Part shown: in pieces, positions 8,041-15,629 of the stretch
Layout: every line of letters starts with the position of its first letter
Numbering within the stretch: position 1 is the first letter of the stretch
Position numbers and translations under genes: made by a program
Source: JBGCEZ01 sp045106735
GTDB lineage: Bacteria > Planctomycetota > Phycisphaerae > Phycisphaerales > SM1A02
Direction of reading: 5' to 3'
Assembly: GCA_045106735.1 (NCBI GenBank)
Contig: JBGCEZ010000032.1
Location: 14,203 to 78,202 of the forward strand
DNA: 64,000 nucleotides
Notes under the pieces: generated by a model
Seen by the model: only the letters and a program-made list of their open reading frames with translations
Database searches by the model: none
Told to the model about the DNA's origin: nothing

Positions 8041-8787
8041 ATGGAGACGGACGGGGCCCGCAGTGCTTGGTTGTTGGGAAGTGAGACCGCGCGGCGAGCG
8101 GCGCCCCGGCCAGCCACGTCGGCGCTTCGCCGAGAGTGGAAGTCGGCCGCCATCGTCGCGATGTTCGGCGTGTTCTTGGGCTGGGTCATTGGCTGGGGCA
8201 GCGTCGGGATGTTCGGCACGATCCGGACACGGGGCCGCCTGAATGCGGAAGCGTCCTCGGATGTTCAATTCGGTGAGCTCTTCGAATCCGTCGTGATGGT
8301 GTGGATGATCGGGTTGTCGGTGATCATTCCGCTTCTGTTGTTGACCCTCGTCATCCCGGCCGGGCTTGGCTTCGTGGGACTCCTTCAGCATCTGCGGCGG
8401 TCCCGGTTTCGCCGAGCGCACCAATGCGAACGGTGCGGGCATCAGCGGCTGCCCGACCAGCCGATTTGCCCCGAGTGCGCCGCGAGCGCGAGTCATTGGG
8501 CCGCGCGGCCGAACTGGTGCGGGCGCATGGCCATGACCCTGGTCGTCGGCGGCGTCATCGGTACGGCCGGCGTGAACATCGGGATCGTTTTCGGCGCTGC
8601 GGTGCACGCGCGGCGCATGCTGCATCTGGATTCGACCGACGCGCGGGCGTTCCTGGAAGAAGTCGAGTTGGCCAAAGCGGCCGGTCGCAGCGAGCTGCGG
8701 CGTCTGGCCCGTCACCGGGGCGAATTCGGCGGGACGGCGTGGACGTGGGACGCGACCCATGGCCACGCCGGACACCACGACGATTGA
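8041..8787 (+). CDS. Zinc-ribbon membrane protein (unknown function)
   Basis: A 248-residue protein of unknown function. Two hydrophobic segments (about residues 36-58 and 85-117) are followed by a cytoplasmic-type zinc ribbon, CERCG..CPEC (about 129-147), another hydrophobic segment (about 160-185) and a polar tail. ATG 8041 is chosen because GGAGG lies 5 nt upstream; an ATG 30 nt earlier lacks this. The layout resembles three other genes in this window (14391, 51015, 51689): a CxxC pair next to membrane helices. The ribbon probably binds Zn; whether it senses, scaffolds or binds nucleic acid cannot be said. Confidence 0.75.
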   Translation: METDGARSAWLLGSETARRAAPRPATSALRREWKSAAIVAMFGVFLGWVIGWGSVGMFGTIRTRGRLNAEASSDVQFGELFESVVMVWMIGLSVIIPLLLLTLVIPAGLGFVGLLQHLRRSRFRRAHQCERCGHQRLPDQPICPECAASASHWAARPNWCGRMAMTLVVGGVIGTAGVNIGIVFGAAVHARRMLHLDSTDARAFLEEVELAKAAGRSELRRLARHRGEFGGTAWTWDATHGHAGHHDD

Positions 8788-8803
8788 AGCGGGCTGTGTC
8801 GGT

Positions 8804-8853
8804 TGCACGGGGGCACGCTTGAACGCCTGCACGGGCACGCTTGCACGGGCACG
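8804..8853. repeat. Imperfect direct repeats (tgcacgggcacgct)
   Basis: Two to three imperfect copies of a 14-nt motif in the short gap between the convergent zinc-ribbon gene and exbD-like gene. Confidence 0.6.
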
Positions 8854-8888
8854 GTGCCGAGCGGTGAGGCCAGCCGCGTCTGCGGCCG

Positions 8889-9392
8889 CTAGGGAGCGCC
8901 CGGCGATGACGCCTCGTTCGTGCCACGTCCCCGCCCCGCACCCGCACCAGCACCCGCCGAATCACGCGCCGCATCATCCCCCGACTCGCCGCCGATGCTC
9001 ACCAGGCTCAGCGGAATGCCGGCGTCGCTCAGCCTCCCGTACAACTCCAGGAAGACCGGGAGGCGGTCGCGTTCGCCGGCCTGGCTTGCGGCCACGTACA
9101 CCACGGTGTCCGGCTGCTCGGCCAGCCGCCGTTCCAGCTCCGGCACCAGATCGTCAAAGGTCACCGGTTCGCGGTCGATGTACAGGGCGCCGGCCGCGTC
9201 CACGCTGATGGTGGCCGCTGGCGGGACCTCGGCCGGGGCCGCGCCGAGCAGCGGGGCGGTCTGCATCGGCAGCACATCCACCCGGTCCATCAGCACGACG
9301 GCGTAGATGAAGAACGTCAACAGCAAGAAGACGACGTCGATCAACGGCATCGTCTCAACGCGGACTTCATGTTGGGTGCGGCGAATGGCCAC
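8889..9392 (-). CDS. ExbD/TolR-type biopolymer transport protein
   Basis: A 167-residue single-pass inner-membrane protein. The transmembrane segment carries the proton-path Asp in PLIDVVFLLLTFF (about residues 16-28), followed by a periplasmic domain with the family strand IDREPVTFDDLVPEL and VYVAA. ExbD works with an ExbB/MotA-type partner and TonB or Tol to couple proton flow to outer-membrane work. No exbB, tolQ or tonB is within this window, so the partner is encoded elsewhere. The start is GTG at 9392; the short N-terminus before the helix is normal. The Ala/Gly-rich C-terminal tail is unconserved. It lies 39 bp downstream of the STAS gene on the same strand and may be co-transcribed with it. 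Confidence 0.85.
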   Translation of the reverse strand: MAIRRTQHEVRVETMPLIDVVFLLLTFFIYAVVLMDRVDVLPMQTAPLLGAAPAEVPPAATISVDAAGALYIDREPVTFDDLVPELERRLAEQPDTVVYVAASQAGERDRLPVFLELYGRLSDAGIPLSLVSIGGESGDDAARDSAGAGAGAGRGRGTNEASSPGAP

Positions 9393-9431
9393 GGGAAGAG
9401 GCGGCGGCCCGGAGGGGCTCGCTCGCCCGCG

Positions 9432-9776
9432 TCAAATGTCCAACAACTGCAGTGACGCCAGGGCCAGCGTCACGTCGTCGGTGAAGTCAAAGACCTTGTC
9501 CAGGCCGGTGACCATCATCACGCTCCACACCGCATCGCTCGCGCCGCAGACCCGCATGCGGGCCTCCAACTTCTGGAGCGCCTTGCGCAGCTTGAGCATG
9601 GCCGCGATGTTCGACGAGTTCAGGTACGAGACCTGTTCCAAGTCGATGATCACGTCCGGGCCCGCGTCCTCCATCGCTTCAATGCGGCGGATCAGCGTCT
9701 CGATGTCCTCACTGAACGCGGGCTCATCGTTCATTTCCGCGATGGTGATCGTGTCGGACCACGCCTTGATGGGCAT
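9432..9776 (-). CDS. STAS-domain protein (anti-anti-sigma factor-like)
   Basis: A 114-residue single STAS domain. The segment DVIIDLEQVSYLNSSNIAAM contains the Ser-Ser at the tip of the central helix where SpoIIAA/RsbV-type proteins are phosphorylated; LKLRKALQKLEARMRVCG and VFDFTDDVTLAL complete the fold. It is expected to bind an anti-sigma kinase or act as a switch scaffold. No cognate kinase or sigma B-type gene adjoins. ATG 9776 has GGAG 7 nt upstream and gives a standard-length domain. It follows gyrA by 55 bp on the same strand, so it may be read through from gyrA. Confidence 0.85.
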   Translation of the reverse strand: MPIKAWSDTITIAEMNDEPAFSEDIETLIRRIEAMEDAGPDVIIDLEQVSYLNSSNIAAMLKLRKALQKLEARMRVCGASDAVWSVMMVTGLDKVFDFTDDVTLALASLQLLDI

Positions 9777-9831
9777 CGATCGGCTCCGGGCAAAGGGGTC
9801 GGCCAGCATACCGCGGGCGGTTCGGGGGTGC

Positions 9832-12537
9832 CTATTCGCTGGCTTCGGGGGCGTTCGGGGCATCCGTGGCCCCGGCGGCCTGCTCGTCGCCTTCGCCGCC
9901 AATTTCGTCCTCGTCGCCGCCGTCGTCGACCCGGGCGGCGGAGATCAGGCGATCTCCATCCTTGAGGTTGACGACCCGCACGCCCTGCGTGTTCCTCCCC
10001 ATCTGGGAGACGCTGGCCGCACTGATACGGACGATCATGCCGCCTTCGCTGACGAACATGATGCCGTCGGCGTCGGTGACCCGGAGGATGGCGGCGATCG
10101 GGCCGTTGCGGTCGGTCGTGCGGATGTCCCGCCGACCCTTGCCGCCGCGGCTCTGCGGCCGGTCGCCCGATTCTGAATGCACGAGGTAATCGTTCAGCGG
10201 CGTCCGCTTGCCGTATCCGCGTTCGGTCACGGTCAGGAGGTCCGAGTCATCCTCGGCCCGCACCAGTCCGACGACGGAATCGCCGTTGGCCAGATCGATG
10301 CCCTTGACGCCAGCCGCACTGCGGCCCATGACGCGGGCGTCGTTCTCGTTGAACCGGATCGCCATGCCCATGGCCGTGGCCAGCAGCACGTGGTCATCGC
10401 CGCGGGTGTAGACCACGTCGATCAGCTTGTCGTCGTCGTTGAGGTTGACGGCGATGATGCCGGAGCGGTTGACGTTGCGGAAGTCCTTGAGCGCGGTGCG
10501 CTTCACGCGACCCGAGGCGGTACCGAAGAAGAGGTAGTCCTCACTCTTCTCGAAGTCCTGGATCTGCTGGAACGCGACGATTCGCTCGTCTTCCCGCAAC
10601 TCGAGCAGGTTGACGATCGCGCGGCCCAGCGACGTCCGGCTCATCTCCGGAATCTGGAAGACCTTCTTCTTGAACACGCGTCCGGTGTTCGTGAAGCACA
10701 GCAGGTCATCGTGCGAACTCGACACGAGCAGGTGCTCGATGAAGTCGCCGTCCTTGGAGTCGGAGCCCTTGATGCCCCGGCCGCCGCGGCCTTGCTCGCG
10801 GTACGTGTCCACCGGCATGCGCTTGACGTAGCCGGCGTGCGAGATCGTGACCACGCATTCGTGTTCGGCGATGAGGTCGCCGATCTCGATGTCCTCGCTC
10901 TCGGCGTCTTCGATCGTCGTGAGGCGCGGGGTGGCGTACTTGTCCTTCAGCTCCTGGCAATCCTCGCGGATCATCGTGCGGACGCGGGCGTCGTCGCCGA
11001 GGATCGCTTCGTAGTCGTGGATGCGCGAGAGCAGCTCGGAGTACTCGGACACCAGTCGCTCGATCTCCAGGCCAACGAGCTGGATCAGCCGCAGGGCACC
11101 GATCGCCTCGGCCTGGACCCGGGTCAGGGCAATGCCGCCGACGTCCGTGGTGGCCGCTTCTTCACTCAGCTTGAGCAGGGCTTCGGGGACCTTCGGGGCG
11201 TACGCGTGGTCGCGCGGGATCTGGAACCCGCGGTCCATCAGCCGCTCGATCGCTTCCTCGCGGGTGCGGCTCGCGCGGATGAGGCGAATCACTTCGTCGA
11301 TGTCGCAAACGGCGTAGATCAGGCCTTCCAAGCGGTGGGCCTGCTTGCGGGCTTCCCGCAGCAGGTGCTCGGTCCGGCGGCGGATCACGATTCGGCGGTG
11401 ATCGATGAACGCCTGGATCAGTTGCCGCAGGCCCATGGTGCGCGGGCGGCCGTGGTCCAGGGCGATGTTGATGATCGAGAACGTCGACTGCAGCGGCGTG
11501 TACTGGTAGAGCTGCTTCTCGACGACTTCCGGGTTCGCGCCCTTCTTCAGGTAGACGACGATCCGCGTGCGGTGCGACTTGCCCGAGAAGTTCTTGATGT
11601 CGCTGATGTCGGGGATGCGCTGGTTCTTGGCCGCATCGACAATCTTCTCGATCAGGTTCTTCTGGACGAGCTGATATGGAATCTCATCGATGATCAGGAC
11701 GTCGCGCCCGTTCATCTTGTCCATGTGCACGCGGCCGCGCAGCTGGATCCGACCGCGACCGGTGGAGTAGGCGTCGAGAATCCCGCGCCGGCCCTGGATG
11801 ATGCCGCCGGTGGCGAAGTCCGGCCCCGGCACCATTTCCATCAGCTCGGACAGCTCAATGTCCGGATTGTCCAGCGTGGCGACGATGGCGTCGCAGATCT
11901 CGCCGAGGTTGTGCGGCGGAATCGACGAGGCCATGCCCACGGCGATGCCGCTGGAGCCGTTGACCAGCAGGTTCGGGAACTTCGCCGGCAGGACGGTCGG
12001 CTCGAGCCGCGTTTCGTCGTAGTTGCTCTTGAAGTCGACGGTGTCGAGCTTGATGTCGGCGAGCATGTCCACCGCGGCGGCGGTGAGCCGGGCCTCGGTG
12101 TAACGCATGGCCGCCGGGGGATCGCCGTCGATGGAACCAAAGTTGCCCTGCTTGTCCACCAGCAGGACGCGCATCTTCCAATCTTGGCCCATGTTGACCA
12201 AGGTCGGGTAGATGACCGACTCGCCGTGCGGGTGGTAGTTACCCGACGTGTCGCCGGCGATCTTCGCGCACTTGCGGTGCTTGCGGCCGGGCGACAGGTT
12301 GAGGTCGTTCATCGCCACGAGGATGCGGCGCTGCGAAGGCTTGAGTCCGTCGCGGACATCGGGCAGCGCGCGGTCCATGATCGTGGACATCGCGTACGTC
12401 AGATAGCTCTCGTGCAGCTCGCGGTCGATTGGCCGCTCGACGATCGGATTGCGGCTGGGGGCGATGGGCTCGGTGCCGGCATCGTCCGGGTTCGCGGGTC
12501 CGTCGGGGCCGCTCTCAGAACTGGGCGTGTCGCTCAT
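9832..12537 (-). CDS. gyrA: DNA gyrase subunit A
   Basis: A 901-residue gyrase A subunit; with GyrB it introduces negative supercoils by ATP-driven double-strand passage. Seen are the winged-helix catalytic region with the active-site tyrosine in AAMRYTEAR (Tyr about 146), the quinolone-determining stretch YHPHGESVIY with the drug-sensitive Ser (about 107), the coiled-coil tower, and a C-terminal beta-pinwheel starting with a GyrA-box-like REQGRGGRGIKG. The box supports gyrase rather than ParC. The acidic C-terminal tail (GDEDEIGGEGDEQ) is typical. ATG 12537 begins MSDTPSS; a GTG 24 nt upstream is possible. gyrB is not adjacent. Confidence 0.97.
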   Translation of the reverse strand: MSDTPSSESGPDGPANPDDAGTEPIAPSRNPIVERPIDRELHESYLTYAMSTIMDRALPDVRDGLKPSQRRILVAMNDLNLSPGRKHRKCAKIAGDTSGNYHPHGESVIYPTLVNMGQDWKMRVLLVDKQGNFGSIDGDPPAAMRYTEARLTAAAVDMLADIKLDTVDFKSNYDETRLEPTVLPAKFPNLLVNGSSGIAVGMASSIPPHNLGEICDAIVATLDNPDIELSELMEMVPGPDFATGGIIQGRRGILDAYSTGRGRIQLRGRVHMDKMNGRDVLIIDEIPYQLVQKNLIEKIVDAAKNQRIPDISDIKNFSGKSHRTRIVVYLKKGANPEVVEKQLYQYTPLQSTFSIINIALDHGRPRTMGLRQLIQAFIDHRRIVIRRRTEHLLREARKQAHRLEGLIYAVCDIDEVIRLIRASRTREEAIERLMDRGFQIPRDHAYAPKVPEALLKLSEEAATTDVGGIALTRVQAEAIGALRLIQLVGLEIERLVSEYSELLSRIHDYEAILGDDARVRTMIREDCQELKDKYATPRLTTIEDAESEDIEIGDLIAEHECVVTISHAGYVKRMPVDTYREQGRGGRGIKGSDSKDGDFIEHLLVSSSHDDLLCFTNTGRVFKKKVFQIPEMSRTSLGRAIVNLLELREDERIVAFQQIQDFEKSEDYLFFGTASGRVKRTALKDFRNVNRSGIIAVNLNDDDKLIDVVYTRGDDHVLLATAMGMAIRFNENDARVMGRSAAGVKGIDLANGDSVVGLVRAEDDSDLLTVTERGYGKRTPLNDYLVHSESGDRPQSRGGKGRRDIRTTDRNGPIAAILRVTDADGIMFVSEGGMIVRISAASVSQMGRNTQGVRVVNLKDGDRLISAARVDDGGDEDEIGGEGDEQAAGATDAPNAPEASE

Positions 12538-12644
12538 GGAAGGGTGGTTCCGGACGCCCACCGGATGGCGGCGGGCGGCGATCGATCGGGGCGCGTTTCG
12601 AGGGCGCCGCGGAAGGTCCGGAGCGGACCCACGCGGGAAGCCAC

Positions 12645-12650
12645 ATCATA
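12645..12650 (-). promoter_or_regulatory. Possible -10 element for gyrA
   Basis: On the minus strand a TATGAT hexamer lies about 110 nt upstream of the gyrA start, in an AT-richer patch of the gap. No good -35 is found at 16-18 nt, so this is only suggestive. Confidence 0.3.
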
Positions 12651-12723
12651 CTGGAAAACGCGTCCTTTTGCCGGCCACGCGTCGGTCGCGACAGGGCGTG
12701 CAAACCCCGTGCGGAGAACGACT

Positions 12724-13380
12724 TCAGGCGGTTGCCGAATCGGGTTCGGCGGGCTCCAAAAGGGCGAGGAATTCGACGTTGCCCTTGCCGTGCTTCTTGG
12801 AACTCTTGCCGCCGGTCATGGGCGACCGAATGTGGCCGCGAATTCGCACGCACAGGCGCTCGGCCAAGGCGTCGAGCGTCCGTTGGCTGACCGTCTCGGC
12901 CACTTCATGGTCCAGCCGGCCTTCGACAAGCAGCTCGTCCTTCTCGGCCGGCTCGAGCTCGTAGTGCGGCTTGACGAGGGTCAGGATGTGCGGTCGAGCC
13001 GCATTGGCCGACGCCGGGGCTGGCCGGAGCCAGCGCAGGGCCGCGGGGATCGCCAACTGCAGCCGCGTCCAGGCCATGTCGAGGACCACCAAGTCCACCG
13101 CTTCCGACGGTGGCGGGGGCGGCGTGTGCAGGGCGTTCGTCCGCTCCTTGACCGTCACCCGCGGATCGGCCCGCAGCTTCCAGGCCAGCACGTTGTGGCC
13201 GGTGTCGATGGCCACCACACTGGCCGCCCCGCGCTGGAGCAGGCAATCGGTGAAGCCCCCGACGTTGCAGCCAAAGTCCGCACACTCCAGATCCGTCACG
13301 TCGAACGTGAACGCATCGAGGGCGTGTTCCAGCTTGCCGCCGGCGCGGCTGACGAACTTCTTGGGGGCGGGAGTGGCCAT
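12724..13380 (-). CDS. TlyA/FtsJ-type rRNA methyltransferase lacking the S4 domain
   Basis: A 218-residue SAM-dependent methyltransferase closest in pattern to the TlyA (16S/23S rRNA 2'-O-ribose) family. It begins at the TlyA-like FVSRAGGKL (residues 9-17) and has SAM motif I in DFGCNVGGFTDCL (35-47), VVLDMAW, LVKPHYEL and GNVEFL. These supply a K-D-K-E tetrad as in FtsJ-type enzymes. The usual N-terminal S4 RNA-binding domain (about 60 residues) is absent, and no S4-like sequence lies upstream in frame. The target RNA is therefore uncertain. It diverges from the glycosyltransferase gene with only 66 bp between starts. Confidence 0.8.
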   Translation of the reverse strand: MATPAPKKFVSRAGGKLEHALDAFTFDVTDLECADFGCNVGGFTDCLLQRGAASVVAIDTGHNVLAWKLRADPRVTVKERTNALHTPPPPPSEAVDLVVLDMAWTRLQLAIPAALRWLRPAPASANAARPHILTLVKPHYELEPAEKDELLVEGRLDHEVAETVSQRTLDALAERLCVRIRGHIRSPMTGGKSSKKHGKGNVEFLALLEPAEPDSATA

Positions 13381-13446
13381 GAGGGGGCGATGGTACGGCG
13401 GTTTTCGCCCACGGGCGGCGGGGGGCGGCGCGGTACGCTGGCCGCC

Positions 13447-14391
13447 ATGCCGCCGGCCACGACCCATTCCGAACCGCGTTCGAAGCCGGTTGACGGCCAA
13501 GAGCGGGAGGCATCCGCCCGCTTGGTGATCGCGCCGCCGCCGCGCCCGGCAGCCGGCGGCAAGGGCAACCATGGCGGCCGCGCGGGTCATCCCGCCCCGA
13601 GTCGACCCGGACGCCGCGAGACGCTGCCCGCCAGCGGCCCGGCCCTCAGCGTCATCCTTCCCGCCCGCGACGAAGCGGCCGCGCTGCCGGCCCTGCTCCG
13701 AGAGATTCTTGCCATCCTCGACGACCTCTGCGTCTTTGGGTCGGACGGCGAGGTCATCGTGGTCGACGACGGCTCGCGCGATGCGACCGCCGCGTGCGTC
13801 GCCTCCGCGGCGTCGGCCGATCGCCGCGTCCGGCTGGTCGATTCCGGCGGCGCCGGGCAGACCATCGCCATGGCCCGCGGGATCGCCGCGGCTCGTGGGC
13901 GGGTCATCGCGCTGATGGACGCCGACGGTCAGAACGATCCGTCGGACCTGCCGCGGCTGCTCGCGCGGCTGGCGGTCGGCGACGTGGACTTCGTGCAGGG
14001 CGACCGAACCGAGAGTCGCTGCGATGGGTGGCGGCGCCGTTTCGCGTCCGCCGTCGGTCGCGGCGCACGCCGCCTGGCCTTGGGCGATGCGGTGCGCGAT
14101 ACCGGTTGCACGCTCCGGGTCATGGACGCGGCGATCGCCCGCGCCTTGCCGCTCGACCGGCCGGGCATGCACCGGTTCATTCCGGTCCTCGCCGCGGCCA
14201 GCGGCGCGCGGGTCGCCGAGGTGCCCGTCAACCACCGGCCGCGGATGGGCGGCCGGACGCACTACCGCGTCTTCGGCCGGGCCTGGCCAGGATTGCGCGA
14301 CTGCGTGATCGTCCGCCGACGGATCCGGGCGGCGCGTGACGCGGCGGCGGCCGTGCGTGACACGGCTTCGTCCGACGTCGCGGTGACGTGA
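13447..14391 (+). CDS. Family 2 glycosyltransferase (dolichol/polyprenyl-phosphate mannosyltransferase-like)
   Basis: A 314-residue GT-A fold transferase. After about 65 unconserved residues comes LSVILPARDEAAALPAL, then VIVVDDGSRDATAA (nucleotide-binding Asp), ALMDADGQNDP (DxD-type metal site) and VPVNHRPRMGG. This order is that of the DPM1/ArnC/GtrB group, which moves a sugar from a nucleotide donor onto polyprenyl phosphate at the inner membrane. No C-terminal transmembrane pair is present, so it is of the soluble or peripheral type. The product probably feeds a glycan or lipid modification. It overlaps the next gene (TGATG), suggesting translational coupling. Confidence 0.85.
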   Translation: MPPATTHSEPRSKPVDGQEREASARLVIAPPPRPAAGGKGNHGGRAGHPAPSRPGRRETLPASGPALSVILPARDEAAALPALLREILAILDDLCVFGSDGEVIVVDDGSRDATAACVASAASADRRVRLVDSGGAGQTIAMARGIAAARGRVIALMDADGQNDPSDLPRLLARLAVGDVDFVQGDRTESRCDGWRRRFASAVGRGARRLALGDAVRDTGCTLRVMDAAIARALPLDRPGMHRFIPVLAAASGARVAEVPVNHRPRMGGRTHYRVFGRAWPGLRDCVIVRRRIRAARDAAAAVRDTASSDVAVT

Positions 14392-15554
14392 TGGCGGGGG
14401 ACGGGGGCTTGGAAGACGCTCGGTCTCGGACCATCCGGCGACTCGCCTGTCTGGTCAGTTGGCCAGTCTTGCTGCTGGCCGTGTTGCTTGTCGGCTCCGG
14501 GCTCCTGACCCGCCAGCCATCACCGCTCCTTGCGCACGCACTCTCTTTCGTTCTGCTTGCCGCCCCGATCTCCAGCCTGCTCGTCTGCCGACGTCCGCGA
14601 TGGTGGGCGCATTCGCCGTGGGATCTTGGACTGCTCGCCGTGCTCAACGGCCTGTTGTTCCTGTGTTCGTTGGTGCTCTTGATTCTGAACCTCGTTCACG
14701 GCGGCGGCTTCACGAATCCAGATCGCTGGCTGCAGGTCGGAGTCGTCTTCGGCATGCCGATGGTTGCGGCGGCCGCAAGTTGCACCTCCGCGTTCCTCAG
14801 CCGCCGCGGGTATCCACCGGGTCATTGCCGAGTGTGCGGCTATCGAATCGCCGGTTCGGACTCCGTTTCGTGTTCCGAATGCGGCGCTGATTCAAGCCGG
14901 TCGGTCGGGTTCCGTCGGGATCATCTCGGCCGTCTTGTTCGCTTCGTCCGGGCGCGGGCTCGGACGGCGGTCGACGGAGCGACGAAGTCCGTTTGGCGAC
15001 GCATTGCCCTGGCGCCGCTGCTCGCGGCAGCGCTCGTCGCAACATCGATCGGGGTGCTCGATGTCGCCGGGCATCTTTGGGTTGATGACCGCGGTTGGGA
15101 CTTGGTGCCGCTGCCGACCCGCGACCAGGATCGTGTCTGGTGGGCGGACATCGTTGGCCCGATCTCGCCGTCGACCATGGTGCCCATCGCGTCGCCTTCG
15201 GCGCCGCTTGTGTGGGGCAACTCCGGGCGTTCCGGGACGCCCGCCGGACCGAGCCGGGACCGTTCCGCGCCGGACCTCGTCCGCTTCAAGTACGTCGACA
15301 TCCCGTTCTGGGCCCGCGGCACCGTGCTCGCATCGACGACAACGCAGATGCACCGAGATGCGGTGCAGTTTCCGTTCGGGCCGATTCGCACGCGGTGGAT
15401 CGTCGCTCCCAGCGGCCCGCCGCCGCCGGCCCCCCGGCCGTTCGTCTGGAATTCGACGGTGCACTGGCGCACCTTGGCCGTGCACCTGGCGTTCGCGGTG
15501 CCAGTTGTCTGGCTGGGCCTCGTCGTGTGGGGGCGTCGGCTCCGCCGGCATTGA
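14391..15554 (+). CDS. Zinc-ribbon multi-pass membrane protein (unknown function)
   Basis: A 387-residue protein with about six predicted membrane segments: four in the first 140 residues, one near 205-220 and one near the C-terminus. A zinc ribbon CRVCG..CSECG lies around 144-166, between the fourth and fifth segments. The soluble part between the last two helices contains a WGNSGRSGTPAGP stretch without recognisable fold. Its start overlaps the glycosyltransferase stop (TGATG); a GTG one codon earlier is equally possible. I do not recognise a function. The arrangement recalls the gene at 8041. Confidence 0.7.
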   Translation: MAGDGGLEDARSRTIRRLACLVSWPVLLLAVLLVGSGLLTRQPSPLLAHALSFVLLAAPISSLLVCRRPRWWAHSPWDLGLLAVLNGLLFLCSLVLLILNLVHGGGFTNPDRWLQVGVVFGMPMVAAAASCTSAFLSRRGYPPGHCRVCGYRIAGSDSVSCSECGADSSRSVGFRRDHLGRLVRFVRARARTAVDGATKSVWRRIALAPLLAAALVATSIGVLDVAGHLWVDDRGWDLVPLPTRDQDRVWWADIVGPISPSTMVPIASPSAPLVWGNSGRSGTPAGPSRDRSAPDLVRFKYVDIPFWARGTVLASTTTQMHRDAVQFPFGPIRTRWIVAPSGPPPPAPRPFVWNSTVHWRTLAVHLAFAVPVVWLGLVVWGRRLRRH

Positions 15555-15629
15555 GCGCGCGGGAGCATCCGGTATCGTCGTCGAGAAGCATCGGCCACCC
15601 ACAGAGCTCGGGTCAGAAGGACAGTTGAC

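Noticed and set aside
10177..14391. A 1404-codon plus-strand open frame across gyrA and the methyltransferase gene
   Set aside because: Only its last 315 codons (from 13447) encode recognisable glycosyltransferase; the rest is the antisense of gyrA and tlyA-like, open only because the high GC content leaves few stops.
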